Source: Bacteroidales bacterium
Lineage (GTDB): Bacteria; Bacteroidota; Bacteroidia; Bacteroidales; WCHB1-69
Reading direction: 5' to 3'
Assembly (NCBI GenBank): GCA_017527945.1
Contig: JAFXPL010000077.1
Location: 1 to 47,519 of the forward strand
Length of the DNA stretch: 47,519 bases
Notes under the pieces: model-generated
The model's input: only the letters and a program-made list of their open reading frames with translations
Database searches by the model: none
What the model was told of the DNA's origin: nothing
Part shown: piece after piece, positions 35,068 to 44,294 of the stretch
How positions within the stretch are numbered: the first letter of the stretch is position 1
Layout: every line of letters starts with the position of its first letter
Position numbers and translations under genes: made by a program

Positions 35068-35099
35068 AGAGCGACGATCGCCGCTCTCTATTGTGTTTT
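35064..35099. terminator. Bidirectional terminator between amn and lysS
   Basis: Perfect 10-bp stem ATAGAGAGCG (35064-35073) with CGCTCTCTAT (35082-35091), 8-base loop, followed by TGTGTTTTC on the plus side. It overlaps the amn stop and serves the convergent lysS as well. Confidence 0.8.
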
Positions 35100-35105
35100 C
35101 GGTAA

Positions 35106-36830
35106 CTATACGATTTTATCTATCCATTCCTGAATGGCCTCTTTCGTGGCCGCAGGGACTTCTAATTTCAACTTCTTTCTCAAACCGCCCAAGTCGTTGA
35201 GCAACTTATTCGGGTTTGCACTCTTCAGTTGCTCCAATGTCAAAATGTTGAGTTTTTTGAGGGCGGGCAGCCAGGCGGCATCGATGCCTAAGTTGGTGAA
35301 ATCTTCGTCCTTAGTCACAGGGGCCTTCTTCTCCGGGCGCATCTGCGGGAAGAAGAGCACGTCCTGGATGGAGGGCGAATTAGTCATAATCATTGCCAAA
35401 CGGTCGATACCGATGCCCAAACCGGCAGTCGGGGGCATACCGATTTCCAGGGAACGCAGGAAGTCTTCGTCCAAGACCATCGACTCGGTGTCGCCGCGCT
35501 TGCCGAGTTCCAGCTGGTCCTCGAAACGCTTGCGCTGGTCGAGCGGATCGTTGAGTTCGGAATAGGCATTACAGATTTCCTTGCCGTTGCACATCGCCTC
35601 GAAACGCTCAGTGAGGCCCGGCTTGCTACGGTGTTTCTTGGTGAGCGGAGACATCTCAATCGGATAGTCATAGATGAAGGTCGGCTGGATGAGCTTCGAC
35701 TCGCAGGTCTCGCCGAAAATCTCGTCGATAAGCTTGCCCTTGCCCATGGTGCTGTCAACCTCCACGCCCTGCGTTTTGGCGAAAGCGGCGAGCTGCTCCT
35801 CGGTCATCTCCGAAATGTCGGTGCCAGTGAAGTGCTCGATAGCCTCGAACATGGTGTAGCGTTTCCACGGGCGCTTGAAGTCGATGATATTGTCGCCAAC
35901 CTGCACCTTGGTGTCACCATGAAGTGCGAGGGCGATGCGCTCGACCATCTCCTCCACGGTGTCCATCATCCAGTTGTAGTCTTTGTAAGGCACATACAGC
36001 TCCATTTGGGTAAACTCAGGGTTGTGGAAGCGGTCCATGCCCTCGTTGCGAAAGTCCTTGGAGAACTCATAGACACCGTTGAAACCACCCACGATAAGCT
36101 TCTTCAGATACAATTCGTCGGCGATACGCAAGTAGAGCGTCATGTCGAGGGTGTTGTGGTGGGTCTTGAAGGGACGGGCCGCCGCACCGCCGTACAACGG
36201 TTGCAGAATCGGGGTTTCCACTTCCAAGTATCCTTTTTCGTTCAGATAGTTACGCATCGTATTGACCAACAGCGTGCGCTTGATGAACGTGTCTTTGATA
36301 TGCGGATTCACGATAAGGTCGATATAGCGCTGACGGTAGCGCTGCTCCGGATTCTGGAAAGCGTCATACACTACGCCGTCTTTCTCCTTGACGATGGGCA
36401 GCGGGCACACCGACTTGCAGAGGATAGTGAACTCCTTCACGTGGATGCTGGTCTCGCCGGTCTGCGTAGTAAACACGAAACCCTTCACGCCGATGATGTC
36501 GCCGATGTCCAGTTTCTTGAACACGCTGTTGTACATCGTTTTGTCCTCGCCGGGACAGATGTCGTCACGTTTGGCGTAAATCTGGATTTTGCCGACGGCA
36601 TCTTGAAGCACATAGAAAGAGACAGCACCCATAATGCGCTGGCTCATAATGCGTCCCGCGATGCTAACCTCCTGAAAGAGGCTATTGTCCTGCGGAAATT
36701 TCTCCAAAATCTCAGCCGTGGTGGCATTCACCTCGTAAGTAGCGGCGGGATAAGGATCGATGCCCAAATCGAGCAGATCCTGCAATTTCTTTCTGCGGAT
36801 GATTTCCTGTTCTGATAATTCAACGCTCAT
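35106..36830 (-). CDS. lysS: Lysine--tRNA ligase (class II)
   Basis: 574 residues. N-terminal OB fold that reads the anticodon ([19 protein letters not shown]), class II motif 1 region, motif 2 ([18 protein letters not shown]) and motif 3 ([12 protein letters not shown]). The last ~75 residues, after [10 protein letters not shown], are an extra C-terminal domain with helix-hairpin-helix look ([23 protein letters not shown]), longer than E. coli LysS (505) and common in Bacteroidota. Has its own -7 box; its 3' end shares a terminator with amn. Confidence 0.96.
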   Translation of the reverse strand: MSVELSEQEIIRRKKLQDLLDLGIDPYPAATYEVNATTAEILEKFPQDNSLFQEVSIAGRIMSQRIMGAVSFYVLQDAVGKIQIYAKRDDICPGEDKTMYNSVFKKLDIGDIIGVKGFVFTTQTGETSIHVKEFTILCKSVCPLPIVKEKDGVVYDAFQNPEQRYRQRYIDLIVNPHIKDTFIKRTLLVNTMRNYLNEKGYLEVETPILQPLYGGAAARPFKTHHNTLDMTLYLRIADELYLKKLIVGGFNGVYEFSKDFRNEGMDRFHNPEFTQMELYVPYKDYNWMMDTVEEMVERIALALHGDTKVQVGDNIIDFKRPWKRYTMFEAIEHFTGTDISEMTEEQLAAFAKTQGVEVDSTMGKGKLIDEIFGETCESKLIQPTFIYDYPIEMSPLTKKHRSKPGLTERFEAMCNGKEICNAYSELNDPLDQRKRFEDQLELGKRGDTESMVLDEDFLRSLEIGMPPTAGLGIGIDRLAMIMTNSPSIQDVLFFPQMRPEKKAPVTKDEDFTNLGIDAAWLPALKKLNILTLEQLKSANPNKLLNDLGGLRKKLKLEVPAATKEAIQEWIDKIV

Positions 36831-36855
36831 CGTAAATGCTTTTTCAAATGAGCGG

Positions 36856-36863
36856 CAAAGATA
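36856..36863 (-). promoter_or_regulatory. -7 element for lysS
   Basis: Minus-strand TATCTTTG, 25 bp before the lysS ATG. The place of the -33 box falls inside the adjacent heptad array, so array length could alter promoter strength. Confidence 0.45.
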
Positions 36864-36875
36864 CGATTTTTTTGG

Positions 36876-36909
36876 TTCAAATCTTAAAGTTCAAAGTTCA
36901 AGGTTTAAC
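36876..36909 (-). repeat. CTTGAAC/TTTGAAC heptad array after the beta-helix lipoprotein gene
   Basis: In gene sense TTAAACC, TTGAACT, TTGAACT, TTAAGAT, TTGAACC, beginning about 10 bases after the stop. Same unit family and orientation as the array at the end of the four-helix-bundle gene. Confidence 0.75.
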
Positions 36910-36920
36910 CCTTTACCCTT

Positions 36921-38390
36921 CTATTTCTTCTCTTCCGGAATCGGGTAGTATTCATACGCTCCAATGTCAGGCAGTCCATTGCGGGGGCGGCCCAAAATGT
37001 CGGTAGCAATGCCCAAGCCTTCCATACCTGCATCCACAGCCGGCGATGTTTCCTCAATGTTGTAGTTTTGCTTGTAGGTGGCGATGAATTTGGGATTTGC
37101 ATTCACACATTGGATAAAATGCTCATTATGGATGGAATCCCGTTTCACGATACAATTCCGGAATGTGTAATTCAGTTCGGCGCCGTTTTCCTTGCCGAAG
37201 CCGACCTCATTGCTTAGAGAACCGTAGAAAATACAATTGTTGAAGGTGGCATTGGCATCGCCCACGTAGGTCACATTGTGAGCCTCTCCGCCCATCACTT
37301 CCGTTTTGACGAAGTTATTGGTCAGGGCCAAGGCCGGAGTTTTCCGTGACGACTGCGTGAAATAGTTGGTCACCGTCACGTGGTTAAGCGTGAAGTCGCC
37401 CACCATGAGCGCGAGACTGTATTTGCCGTTGTTGCTGACCTGGCAGTTGTTCATCTCCAAGTTGGCGCCTTCCGCCCGGATGCCCATTTCCTGATTATTG
37501 TGAATCACCGAGTTGTTAATGACGGTCTTGTTGCCCGTATATTCCTCAAGCGCCTCCAAATGGATGCCGTACGAGGCATTGGAGATAATGGTGTTCTCGA
37601 TGAGATTGTCCTCATTGCCTTCGTTAATCCAAAGAGCGTTCCACATAGCATAATCGTTGGCAAAAAACGACTCCAGCCGGTCGCCAGTGATGGTCACGGG
37701 CTCGTCCAAGGTGCCGTTGATGTGGATGTTACCGTAGCGATAGACCCAGATGCCCCCACCTTTGTGCACATACACTTTCGTGCCTGGGTCGATGGTGAGC
37801 TTTCCGAGAGAATCCACCACTGCCCAGCCGTAAATCACCCACGGTTTGTCGTTGGTCCAGTGCATGTGCTCGTGTTCATGCGCGACGATACGATACGGCA
37901 TCGAAGCGGAGCCGGCGTTCGGGACGATGAAGTGCGCATCCTGCCCGAAGGCCACCAACTGCACCGACTGCGTGCGTTCCTTCTGGTAGAACATCACCGA
38001 ATCGGTCACTAAGTAAGGGGTGTTCTGGTTCGTGGGGTCGATGTTTACTTTCACGAAGATGAAGAGGCTGTCGTGCGCCGGTATTTCCACATTTCGGAAC
38101 TCCGTGCCTGCCACACCATCGACATTGATGCTGTAGTACGACTGTTTGCCGCCGGCCAGTGCAATATCGACCTCCACAGGGGAGCCGGTCGTGTTGTGCA
38201 CGGTAAACGTGCGGGTGCTCGATGAGACCGTGGTGAACACCGTATCAAACAGCACTGTGTCGGCGGAGAATTCGAGTTTAGTGCCTTCATCGCTGTTTCG
38301 GCGACACGAAGGCATCGTAAACACAACCACCAAGAGCAGCAGGGCATAAACGACAGGGATGACGTGCTTTATCTTCATTTCACATTTCAT
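36921..38390 (-). CDS. Beta-helix lipoprotein of unknown role
   Basis: 489 residues; ATG 38378 is an alternative start. Lipobox TMPSC marks a lipoprotein. Residues ~40-160 look like an Ig/ASH-type beta domain (TFTVHNTTGSPVEVDIALAG), and ~200-460 form a right-handed parallel beta-helix of the type seen in 'choice-of-anchor Q' proteins, with Asn-rich turns (NTIISNASYGIHLEAL, NNSVIHNNQEMGIRAEGAN). It ends GLPDIGAYEYYP, a frequent closing motif of these helices. The fold suits polysaccharide binding or cleavage, but no lyase catalytic residues are recognisable. Confidence 0.82.
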   Translation of the reverse strand: MKCEMKIKHVIPVVYALLLLVVVFTMPSCRRNSDEGTKLEFSADTVLFDTVFTTVSSSTRTFTVHNTTGSPVEVDIALAGGKQSYYSINVDGVAGTEFRNVEIPAHDSLFIFVKVNIDPTNQNTPYLVTDSVMFYQKERTQSVQLVAFGQDAHFIVPNAGSASMPYRIVAHEHEHMHWTNDKPWVIYGWAVVDSLGKLTIDPGTKVYVHKGGGIWVYRYGNIHINGTLDEPVTITGDRLESFFANDYAMWNALWINEGNEDNLIENTIISNASYGIHLEALEEYTGNKTVINNSVIHNNQEMGIRAEGANLEMNNCQVSNNGKYSLALMVGDFTLNHVTVTNYFTQSSRKTPALALTNNFVKTEVMGGEAHNVTYVGDANATFNNCIFYGSLSNEVGFGKENGAELNYTFRNCIVKRDSIHNEHFIQCVNANPKFIATYKQNYNIEETSPAVDAGMEGLGIATDILGRPRNGLPDIGAYEYYPIPEEKK

Positions 38391-38414
38391 TTCGAAACTC
38401 TGGATTTATCGCGG

Positions 38415-38422
38415 CAAAAATA
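38415..38422 (-). promoter_or_regulatory. -7 element for the beta-helix lipoprotein gene
   Basis: Minus-strand TATTTTTG, 24 bp before the ATG at 38390. The -33 position (CAAC on the plus strand) is one base off. Confidence 0.4.
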
Positions 38423-38448
38423 ACAAAATAATGGTTTCTAAACCAACA

Positions 38449-38474
38449 ACGGCGGCACTCTCTGTTGCCGCCGT
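38449..38474 (-). terminator. Probable terminator of the ftsQ-ftsA-ftsZ run
   Basis: Perfect 9-bp G/C-rich stem ACGGCGGCA / TGCCGCCGT with an 8-base loop, 47 bp beyond the ftsZ stop, followed on the minus strand by TGTTGGTTTAG. Confidence 0.6.
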
Positions 38475-38521
38475 CGCCAATTGGATATCAGTGTCCGCAT
38501 TTCTGCGGCAAATCTTCGAAT

Positions 38522-39931
38522 TTAGTCCGCGAATCCGTGAAATACGTCATTCACATCATCTTTCAGTTCATAATAAACGGCACTGACCGGCTCCTCCTCG
38601 ACCATCACCCGAGACTGACTTTGAACGGTATTCATGCGATCGCGCACTATAGTGGGCGTGTTGACCATGTTGTTGAAGTCTTCGTCGTTATTATAGTTGC
38701 CTGCGAGATGAGGTTGCGGATCGGGGGCGAAAGTAAAGGTTGTGGAGGGAGTGTTTTGCCATACTGGTTCCTGCGGTTCGAAAATGCTGTTAGTCTCTTC
38801 GTCAACGGGAAAGGTTTCGGTTTCAACGGCTTTTTCCGTTTCGGTCTGCATCTTTCCGAGCTGCTCCTCCGTCACATTGGTGGTCATTGTGCCGTCCTCA
38901 GTGGTCACAATTGTCTGATCCGTATCATTAATCACGATTTCAGTCTCTTTCTCACCCTGTTGCGCGGAGTTGAAATTGGTGACCACGAGGGAAAGCTTGA
39001 TGCTTTCGCCCAGGCTCTCGTCGAGGCCGTGGCCCCAGATGAGGTTCACGTTGTCGGACTGCAATTCGTCGAACCGGTCTTGGAGGACTTCCAGCTCGCC
39101 CATGGTGATTTTCTTGGACGGGCCGTATGTGACGAAGAAGAGAAGGTTCTTGGCGTCACTGATGTCGGCGTTGTCGAGCAGCGGACAGTTGAGTACATCG
39201 TCAAGCACTTTCTGCACACGGTCATCGCCTTCGGCGGTGGCGATGCCGAGCATGGCCTTGCCGCTATTCTGCATGATGGTCTTCACATCGTTGAAATCCA
39301 CATTCTGCCCATAGGTGACGGTGATGATCTCGGCAATGCACTTCACAGCGTTTTTGAGAACATCATCGACTTGGGCGTATGCCTCGTCGATTTCCATCGC
39401 GCTATAGTACTTCATCAGGTTCTGATTGTTGACCACGATGAGGGAATCGACATACTTGCTCATTTCATCAATTCCTTGTTCCGCGGCCTCTCTTCTGCGT
39501 TTGCCTTCGATGCGGAAAGGCTCGGTGACGACACCTACGGTGAGGATGCCCATATCTTTGGCAACCTTGGCGACTACCGGGGAGGCTCCCGTGCCAGTAC
39601 CCTTACCCATTCCGGCGGCGATGAAGAGCATCTTGGTATTCTCCCCGATGAACTCTTTGATCTTGTCCTCGCTCTTAGCAGCCAGCTCGCGGGCCACGTC
39701 AGGAATGGATCCGGCACCAAGACCGTTGCCTAACAGCAGTTTATCCTGAATCTTGCAGGCATTCAGATGGCATTTGTCGGTATTGCAAACCAGATAATCG
39801 ACCCCTTGGATGCCTTCAGCGTACATGTGTTGGACGGCGTTGCTACCAGCGCCACCCACGCCAATCACTTTGATTTCGGAGGAGTTTTCTTTCGCTCCAT
39901 AATCGGCAGGCATAAATTCTATCTTATCCAT
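38522..39931 (-). CDS. ftsZ: Cell division protein FtsZ
   Basis: Tubulin-like GTPase that builds the division ring. 469 residues: GTPase core (~20-330) with IGVGGAGSNAV, NTD, T7 loop GQNVDFNDVKTIMQNSGKAMLG, then a ~120-residue acidic, Thr/Glu-rich linker and a short C-terminal tail. The tubulin signature, normally GGGTGTG, reads GKGTGTG here (K110 in place of the second glycine), and the next motif GAGSIPDVA differs from the usual GAGxNPE. The gene is otherwise intact and in its normal place after ftsA, so it should be functional. A terminator-like hairpin follows. Confidence 0.95.
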   Translation of the reverse strand: MDKIEFMPADYGAKENSSEIKVIGVGGAGSNAVQHMYAEGIQGVDYLVCNTDKCHLNACKIQDKLLLGNGLGAGSIPDVARELAAKSEDKIKEFIGENTKMLFIAAGMGKGTGTGASPVVAKVAKDMGILTVGVVTEPFRIEGKRRREAAEQGIDEMSKYVDSLIVVNNQNLMKYYSAMEIDEAYAQVDDVLKNAVKCIAEIITVTYGQNVDFNDVKTIMQNSGKAMLGIATAEGDDRVQKVLDDVLNCPLLDNADISDAKNLLFFVTYGPSKKITMGELEVLQDRFDELQSDNVNLIWGHGLDESLGESIKLSLVVTNFNSAQQGEKETEIVINDTDQTIVTTEDGTMTTNVTEEQLGKMQTETEKAVETETFPVDEETNSIFEPQEPVWQNTPSTTFTFAPDPQPHLAGNYNNDEDFNNMVNTPTIVRDRMNTVQSQSRVMVEEEPVSAVYYELKDDVNDVFHGFAD

Positions 39932-39968
39932 ATTTATATTATATTACTTTCGGTTAATGGTTGGTTTT

Positions 39969-41354
39969 TTACGAAATTTGGTCAAAGATGCGTCCCATAG
40001 TCTCTTTCAGCGACTCGATCAGCTGCCCTGTCCTCTTCCTTTTTCTTGGGCCTGTCCCTGGTTGAGGTTCCGGGGCAGGTGGAGCTGGCGGTTCTTCCAT
40101 TCCTCCATCTATCGGGAAGGCAGGTGCATCTTTGGTTTGTTCCTCGATACCATATTTAAGCAGACCAAGCGCAGTGGAGTAGAGAGGCTGTTTGAGTTCA
40201 TTGGACAGCGAGTCGGCAAAACCGATGCCTGGGTTGCCGATGCGGGTGGAGAGGCCGAGGTCGTACTGGCACAGTTCGACAAGATGGCGCAGTCTGGCGC
40301 CGCCGCCAGTGAGCACAAGGCCCGCTCCGTTCTGGAGCATTTTCATGCAACCGGAATTCTCCAGCTCCTGCTTCACAAAGCCCAGAATATCGGTGTGAAC
40401 ACGGCTATAGATGATTTTCGCAAGTTGCTCGTCGTTGATTTTCAGCGGTGCCTGTCCGTGGGGGCGCAGGATCGTACTAACGCGATTGGGGTTACTTTTC
40501 TCCGGGATACAGCTGCCGTGGTTGATTTTGAGTTCCTCGGCGGTGTCTTCGGGAATATTGCACACATTGGCGATGTCGCGGGTGATGACGGAACCTGCAA
40601 ATGGTATCACCTTGCTGAATTTCGGGTGCCCGTTTTGGAAAATGACCATGTCGGTGGTGCCGCCGCCAATGTCAATCAGTGCCACGCCGCGTTGTTTCTC
40701 ATCTTCGGTGAGACAGGCGAGGCCGGAGGCGATGGGTTCCAGAATCAGTTCCTCGGTCTTAATGTTCGCGTTGGAAATACAAGTGTGTATCTTGTTGATT
40801 TCGTGATAATTTCCAGTAATAATCTGATAATAACCCGTTATTTTGGTACCCAATTCACCCACCGGGTCGAGAGATTCGTGGCTGGAACCGTCAGCAGAAT
40901 CCTCGATCACGTACTTCTGCGGAATGATCGTGATGATTTCCTGGTCGGGCGGAAGGGCGATATTCGACACGTCCTCTTTCATCCCGTCGAGTTCTTCCTG
41001 GGTGATGAGCGCGTTGTGGTTGGAGCGGAAGATGTAGTGCTTACAGTTGGCGGTGCGGATGTGGCGGGCGGCGATGCCGGCATACACGCTGCTGATCCCG
41101 TCCATCCGTGCGTGGCTTGCGGCGAGTTGCACAGAGGTCTTGATGCTGTCCTGCGCCTTCAGCAGGTTCTGGATAAGTCCGAACTCCACCCCTTTCGAGG
41201 CGGATTTCCCGTGGCCGAGAATCTCGATTTTACCTCTGTTGTTGAGGTATCCGATGATGGTGGCCACCTTGGTGGTGCCGATGTCGAGGCCGACCACGAT
41301 GTCGCTCGCCATGTTATTGCTTCCGAAGTTGTTGCTTGAGTAGTTTTTCTCCAT
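39969..41354 (-). CDS. ftsA: Cell division protein FtsA
   Basis: Actin-like membrane tether for FtsZ, 461 residues. ATPase motifs VGLDIGTTKVA (phosphate 1), VALIDIGGGTTDMVIF (phosphate 2) and GLVLTGGGARLRHL (adenosine). The 1C domain lies around residues 90-165. The C-terminus has a proline-rich linker then an amphipathic helix (GQLIESLKETMGRIFDQI) for membrane binding. ATG at 41354; ATG 41312 is an alternative. It starts nine bases after ftsQ and ends 37 before ftsZ. Confidence 0.95.
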   Translation of the reverse strand: MEKNYSSNNFGSNNMASDIVVGLDIGTTKVATIIGYLNNRGKIEILGHGKSASKGVEFGLIQNLLKAQDSIKTSVQLAASHARMDGISSVYAGIAARHIRTANCKHYIFRSNHNALITQEELDGMKEDVSNIALPPDQEIITIIPQKYVIEDSADGSSHESLDPVGELGTKITGYYQIITGNYHEINKIHTCISNANIKTEELILEPIASGLACLTEDEKQRGVALIDIGGGTTDMVIFQNGHPKFSKVIPFAGSVITRDIANVCNIPEDTAEELKINHGSCIPEKSNPNRVSTILRPHGQAPLKINDEQLAKIIYSRVHTDILGFVKQELENSGCMKMLQNGAGLVLTGGGARLRHLVELCQYDLGLSTRIGNPGIGFADSLSNELKQPLYSTALGLLKYGIEEQTKDAPAFPIDGGMEEPPAPPAPEPQPGTGPRKRKRTGQLIESLKETMGRIFDQIS

Positions 41355-41363
41355 ACGCGCGGG

Positions 41364-42113
41364 TTATTTTTTGGTTGCTATAATTCTGTTTCTGTACCGG
41401 GCATCTAACTGGGCATAGGTGTTGTAGCCCTTATGAGACAGACCGTTCTCATAGACGGTCTTGAGGTTCCTGAGCTTTTGGTCAGCGTTCTCCATCGAAC
41501 CGAAGAGGATATTCTGGCTGCCGACCGAACTGGTGAGCTCCAGCCCCCGGCCTCCTACGTATATTTGACGGAACATGGCCTGATAGAAGTCGTTCTCGTT
41601 GATTTTCTCCGCCAAAGCCAACGCCTCCTGGACTTTCCGGGGAGCTTTCCTACAGGACGTGTAGTTGTCGGGGATGTTCCCGTTGACAATCATCAGGTAG
41701 TCTTTCATTTTGGAAGTGAACGGCACCACAGTTCCGTTGTCATCCACAAAATAGTGCTCCCCATTCGGGGTAAACACGTGAAGCACAATGTTTTTCAGCG
41801 TATAGTCGATCACCAATTTCTTGCCGGCGAAATGCACGAAATTCACAGAGGCGATGTAGGGGTTCCGTTTCAACAGGTTGGTGATTTCACCTGGGTCAAC
41901 CTCTTTCACGGCTTTGCCGACCACCTCGATTTTCGCGTCCGCGATAAGGCGCTCGACATCCTTCGGCGTGAGGGTGACGCTTTCGTTTTGCGTATGAACC
42001 ACTGCGGAAATACGCTCACAGCGCTGCTTCGGCATATAGACACATGCCAAAACAAATACCACTATTAAAGTGATACTCAATAGAATACGGACTATTGGCT
42101 TGACGTATTTCAT
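41364..42113 (-). CDS. ftsQ: Cell division protein FtsQ
   Basis: Bitopic divisome protein, 249 residues from ATG 42113; an upstream TTG (42137) is unlikely. One membrane segment (~9-30), then a periplasmic part with a POTRA-like start (LTPKDVERLIADAKIEVVGKAVKEVDPGEITNLLKRNPYIASVNF) and a beta domain. Identification rests on position before ftsA-ftsZ and on the topology, since FtsQ is poorly conserved. In most Bacteroidota murC directly precedes ftsQ; here there is a 200-bp gap and then nadK. Confidence 0.88.
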   Translation of the reverse strand: MKYVKPIVRILLSITLIVVFVLACVYMPKQRCERISAVVHTQNESVTLTPKDVERLIADAKIEVVGKAVKEVDPGEITNLLKRNPYIASVNFVHFAGKKLVIDYTLKNIVLHVFTPNGEHYFVDDNGTVVPFTSKMKDYLMIVNGNIPDNYTSCRKAPRKVQEALALAEKINENDFYQAMFRQIYVGGRGLELTSSVGSQNILFGSMENADQKLRNLKTVYENGLSHKGYNTYAQLDARYRNRIIATKK

Positions 42114-42281
42114 ACAAGTTCGCACAATTACTTTCAATCTGACAAAATTAAAATTAATAATCTTTTATTAAGATTACCGTCTGACAAAAAAATAAACACA
42201 AAATTGTTGAAATATCGGCAATCCCCTCGGGCGGCTTTTAACGGGTGCCATCCATTCTGGTTCCTTGGCTTTTCTACTTGA

Positions 42282-42341
42282 CTAACAGCCAACAGCTAAC
42301 AGCTAACAGCTAACAGCCAACAGCCAACAGCCAACAGCTAA
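42282..42341 (-). repeat. GTTGGCT/GTTAGCT heptad array at the nadK stop
   Basis: Eight exact 7-bp units. The first unit in gene sense contains the nadK TAG (42338-42340). Same family as the array at the end of elbB, 19 kb away. Confidence 0.9.
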
Positions 42342-43204
42342 TCGTTCCTTTTATCCAACCCCCACAGCAATTTTTCACGAATAGTGTCGTAGAAGTTGGT
42401 ATTGTCGAAAAGGACAGTCTGGATGGTGAAATTTTCTTTAGTGATGCGCAATCTCACATCATCATTCAATATAACTCGCTGTGTATCAACACATAGTGAA
42501 TATTTTCCACCGCGTCCTTTCACGGTGATTTCCAAGGTTTGCGATGCCGGGATGACCAACGGGCGGACACTGAGCGAGTGCGACGCGATGGGGGTGAGCA
42601 CCACCACGTCGGTCTGCGGATGCAGGATGGGACCGCCGCAGCTCATGGAATAGGCCGTGGAACCCGTCGGGGTCGCCACAATCAGCCCGTCGGCCCAATA
42701 GGTGTTGATGTGCTGACCGCCGGTGTTGACCGAAATGGCGTTGATGGAGTCGCTGTCGGTGGCGCGGATGGTCACATCATTCACCACGAAATGTGTGCCA
42801 AGGGACAAAGGCTCACTGCCCTCGATGTGGAGCAGTGAGCGCGATTCCAATGTGTATTGTCTGTTTATCAGCATGTTGACACATGCCTCAAAGTTGTCTT
42901 TCTTGATGGCGGACAGGAAGCCGATGCGCCCGGTATTGATGCCGACCAAAGGGATGCCCAGGTCTCCGACAAGGTTGGCGGCATCGATGAAGGAACCGTC
43001 ACCGCCAATGGAAACCATAAAATCCACGTTTTCAATATTTTGAAGATCCTTATAGGACTCAAAACGTTGTAAACCAATCCTTTCACATTCAATATTTCGG
43101 TGCAGAACCACTTCCCCACCCTGGGAAAGAATGTGTGCGACGACCGAATCAATGAGCGGTTGCGATCCGGCGGCAGGACGGCTGTAGAGCGCGAACGTGA
43201 CCAT
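42338..43204 (-). CDS. nadK: NAD kinase
   Basis: Phosphorylates NAD to NADP; cytoplasmic. 288 residues with VSIGGDGSFID (GGDG nucleotide motif), NTGRIGFLSA, the NE/D-type VVNDVTIRA, and the glycine-rich TPTGSTAYSMSCGGPI. The start overlaps the butyrate kinase stop by one base (TAATG), so the two are coupled. The TAG stop is part of a heptad array. Confidence 0.95.
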   Translation of the reverse strand: MVTFALYSRPAAGSQPLIDSVVAHILSQGGEVVLHRNIECERIGLQRFESYKDLQNIENVDFMVSIGGDGSFIDAANLVGDLGIPLVGINTGRIGFLSAIKKDNFEACVNMLINRQYTLESRSLLHIEGSEPLSLGTHFVVNDVTIRATDSDSINAISVNTGGQHINTYWADGLIVATPTGSTAYSMSCGGPILHPQTDVVVLTPIASHSLSVRPLVIPASQTLEITVKGRGGKYSLCVDTQRVILNDDVRLRITKENFTIQTVLFDNTNFYDTIREKLLWGLDKRND

Positions 43205-44274
43205 TACACGTACTCCTGAATTTCGATTTCCTTGTTTAGTATCATATTGGCGTTCAAGGCCATGGCTGCCATTTCGTCCTCACCAGGATAAACGGCCACG
43301 GGGGCAATCCATTCCACGTATTTCTTGATGCGGTTCACAACAGGCTTGCCGTATGCGATGCCTCCGGTAAGGACAATGGCATCCACTTTGCCCTTGAGCA
43401 CGCAGGCGTTTTCGCCAATCTGCTTGGCCACCTGGTAGGCAAAAGCTTCTTCAAGGAGTTCTGCTTTCGGGTCGCCGGCGATGGCCGCCTTCTCCACGGC
43501 GTAAGCGTCGTTGCTGCCGAAATAGCCGACATAGCCGCCCTTGCCGACGAGCATCTTTTGCATGTCCTGTTGAGTGTATTTACCGCTGAAGCAGGCTTTC
43601 AGGAACTGGTTCATCGGCAGGGAGCCGGAGCGTTCGGGAGAGAACGGGCCCTCGCCGTCCAAGGCCTGGTTCACGTCGATAACCTTGCCCTTCTCGTGCG
43701 CACCGACGCTTACGCCGCCGCCCATGTGGGTGATGATCAAGTTGAGATCCTCATAGCGCGTGCCGTGGTCTTTCGCATACATGCGCCCGATGGCCTTGTG
43801 GTTGAGTGCGTGGAAAATGGACTGCCGCTCGAACATGGGATGACCGGAGATGCGGGCGATGTCGTTCATTTCATCAACCATCACGGGATCGGCGATATAC
43901 GCGCATTCCAGTCCGATGTATTTGGCGATGCTGTCGGCGATGAGGCCGCCGAGGTTGCAAGCGTGCTGCCCGCTGTAGCCCATCTTCAGATGCTCAAGCA
44001 TCAAATCATTGACTCTGTAAACACCTGATTTAAGCGGTTTTACAAGTCCTCCGCGACCCATCACGATGGAAATGTCATGCAGGTTGATGCCTTCCGCCTC
44101 CAACGTGGAGGTGATGATGTTCTTGCGGAATTCATACTGGTCGGCGATGGTGGCGAACTGCGACAACTCCTCAGTGGAGTGCTTGATGTTCTTCAGGAAT
44201 ATCTGTTCGTTGCCGTCGAAAATGGCAACTTTCGTGGAGGTGGCTCCAGGATTGATGGCGAGAATTTTCTTCAT
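43204..44274 (-). CDS. buk: Butyrate kinase
   Basis: Acetokinase/ASKHA enzyme converting butyryl phosphate and ADP to butyrate and ATP. 356 residues from ATG 44274; a frame extending to 44397 overlaps the upstream gene and is rejected. NPGATSTKVAIFD (phosphate 1), ITHMGGGVSVGAH and VLTGGIAYGKP are family motifs. Phosphotransbutyrylase, its usual partner upstream, is absent from this window. Branched-chain acyl phosphates are possible substrates. Coupled to nadK by a one-base overlap. Confidence 0.93.
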   Translation of the reverse strand: MKKILAINPGATSTKVAIFDGNEQIFLKNIKHSTEELSQFATIADQYEFRKNIITSTLEAEGINLHDISIVMGRGGLVKPLKSGVYRVNDLMLEHLKMGYSGQHACNLGGLIADSIAKYIGLECAYIADPVMVDEMNDIARISGHPMFERQSIFHALNHKAIGRMYAKDHGTRYEDLNLIITHMGGGVSVGAHEKGKVIDVNQALDGEGPFSPERSGSLPMNQFLKACFSGKYTQQDMQKMLVGKGGYVGYFGSNDAYAVEKAAIAGDPKAELLEEAFAYQVAKQIGENACVLKGKVDAIVLTGGIAYGKPVVNRIKKYVEWIAPVAVYPGEDEMAAMALNANMILNKEIEIQEYV

Positions 44275-44294
44275 ATTTATATTATTGGATTTTA

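Noticed and set aside
35631..36815. 394-codon plus-strand frame opposite lysS, and similar long frames opposite ftsA (39957-41339), ftsZ (38465-39733) and ruvB (11729-13060)
   Set aside because: All are mirrors of strongly conserved genes in G/C-rich codon context; none has a recognisable domain, signal or promoter.
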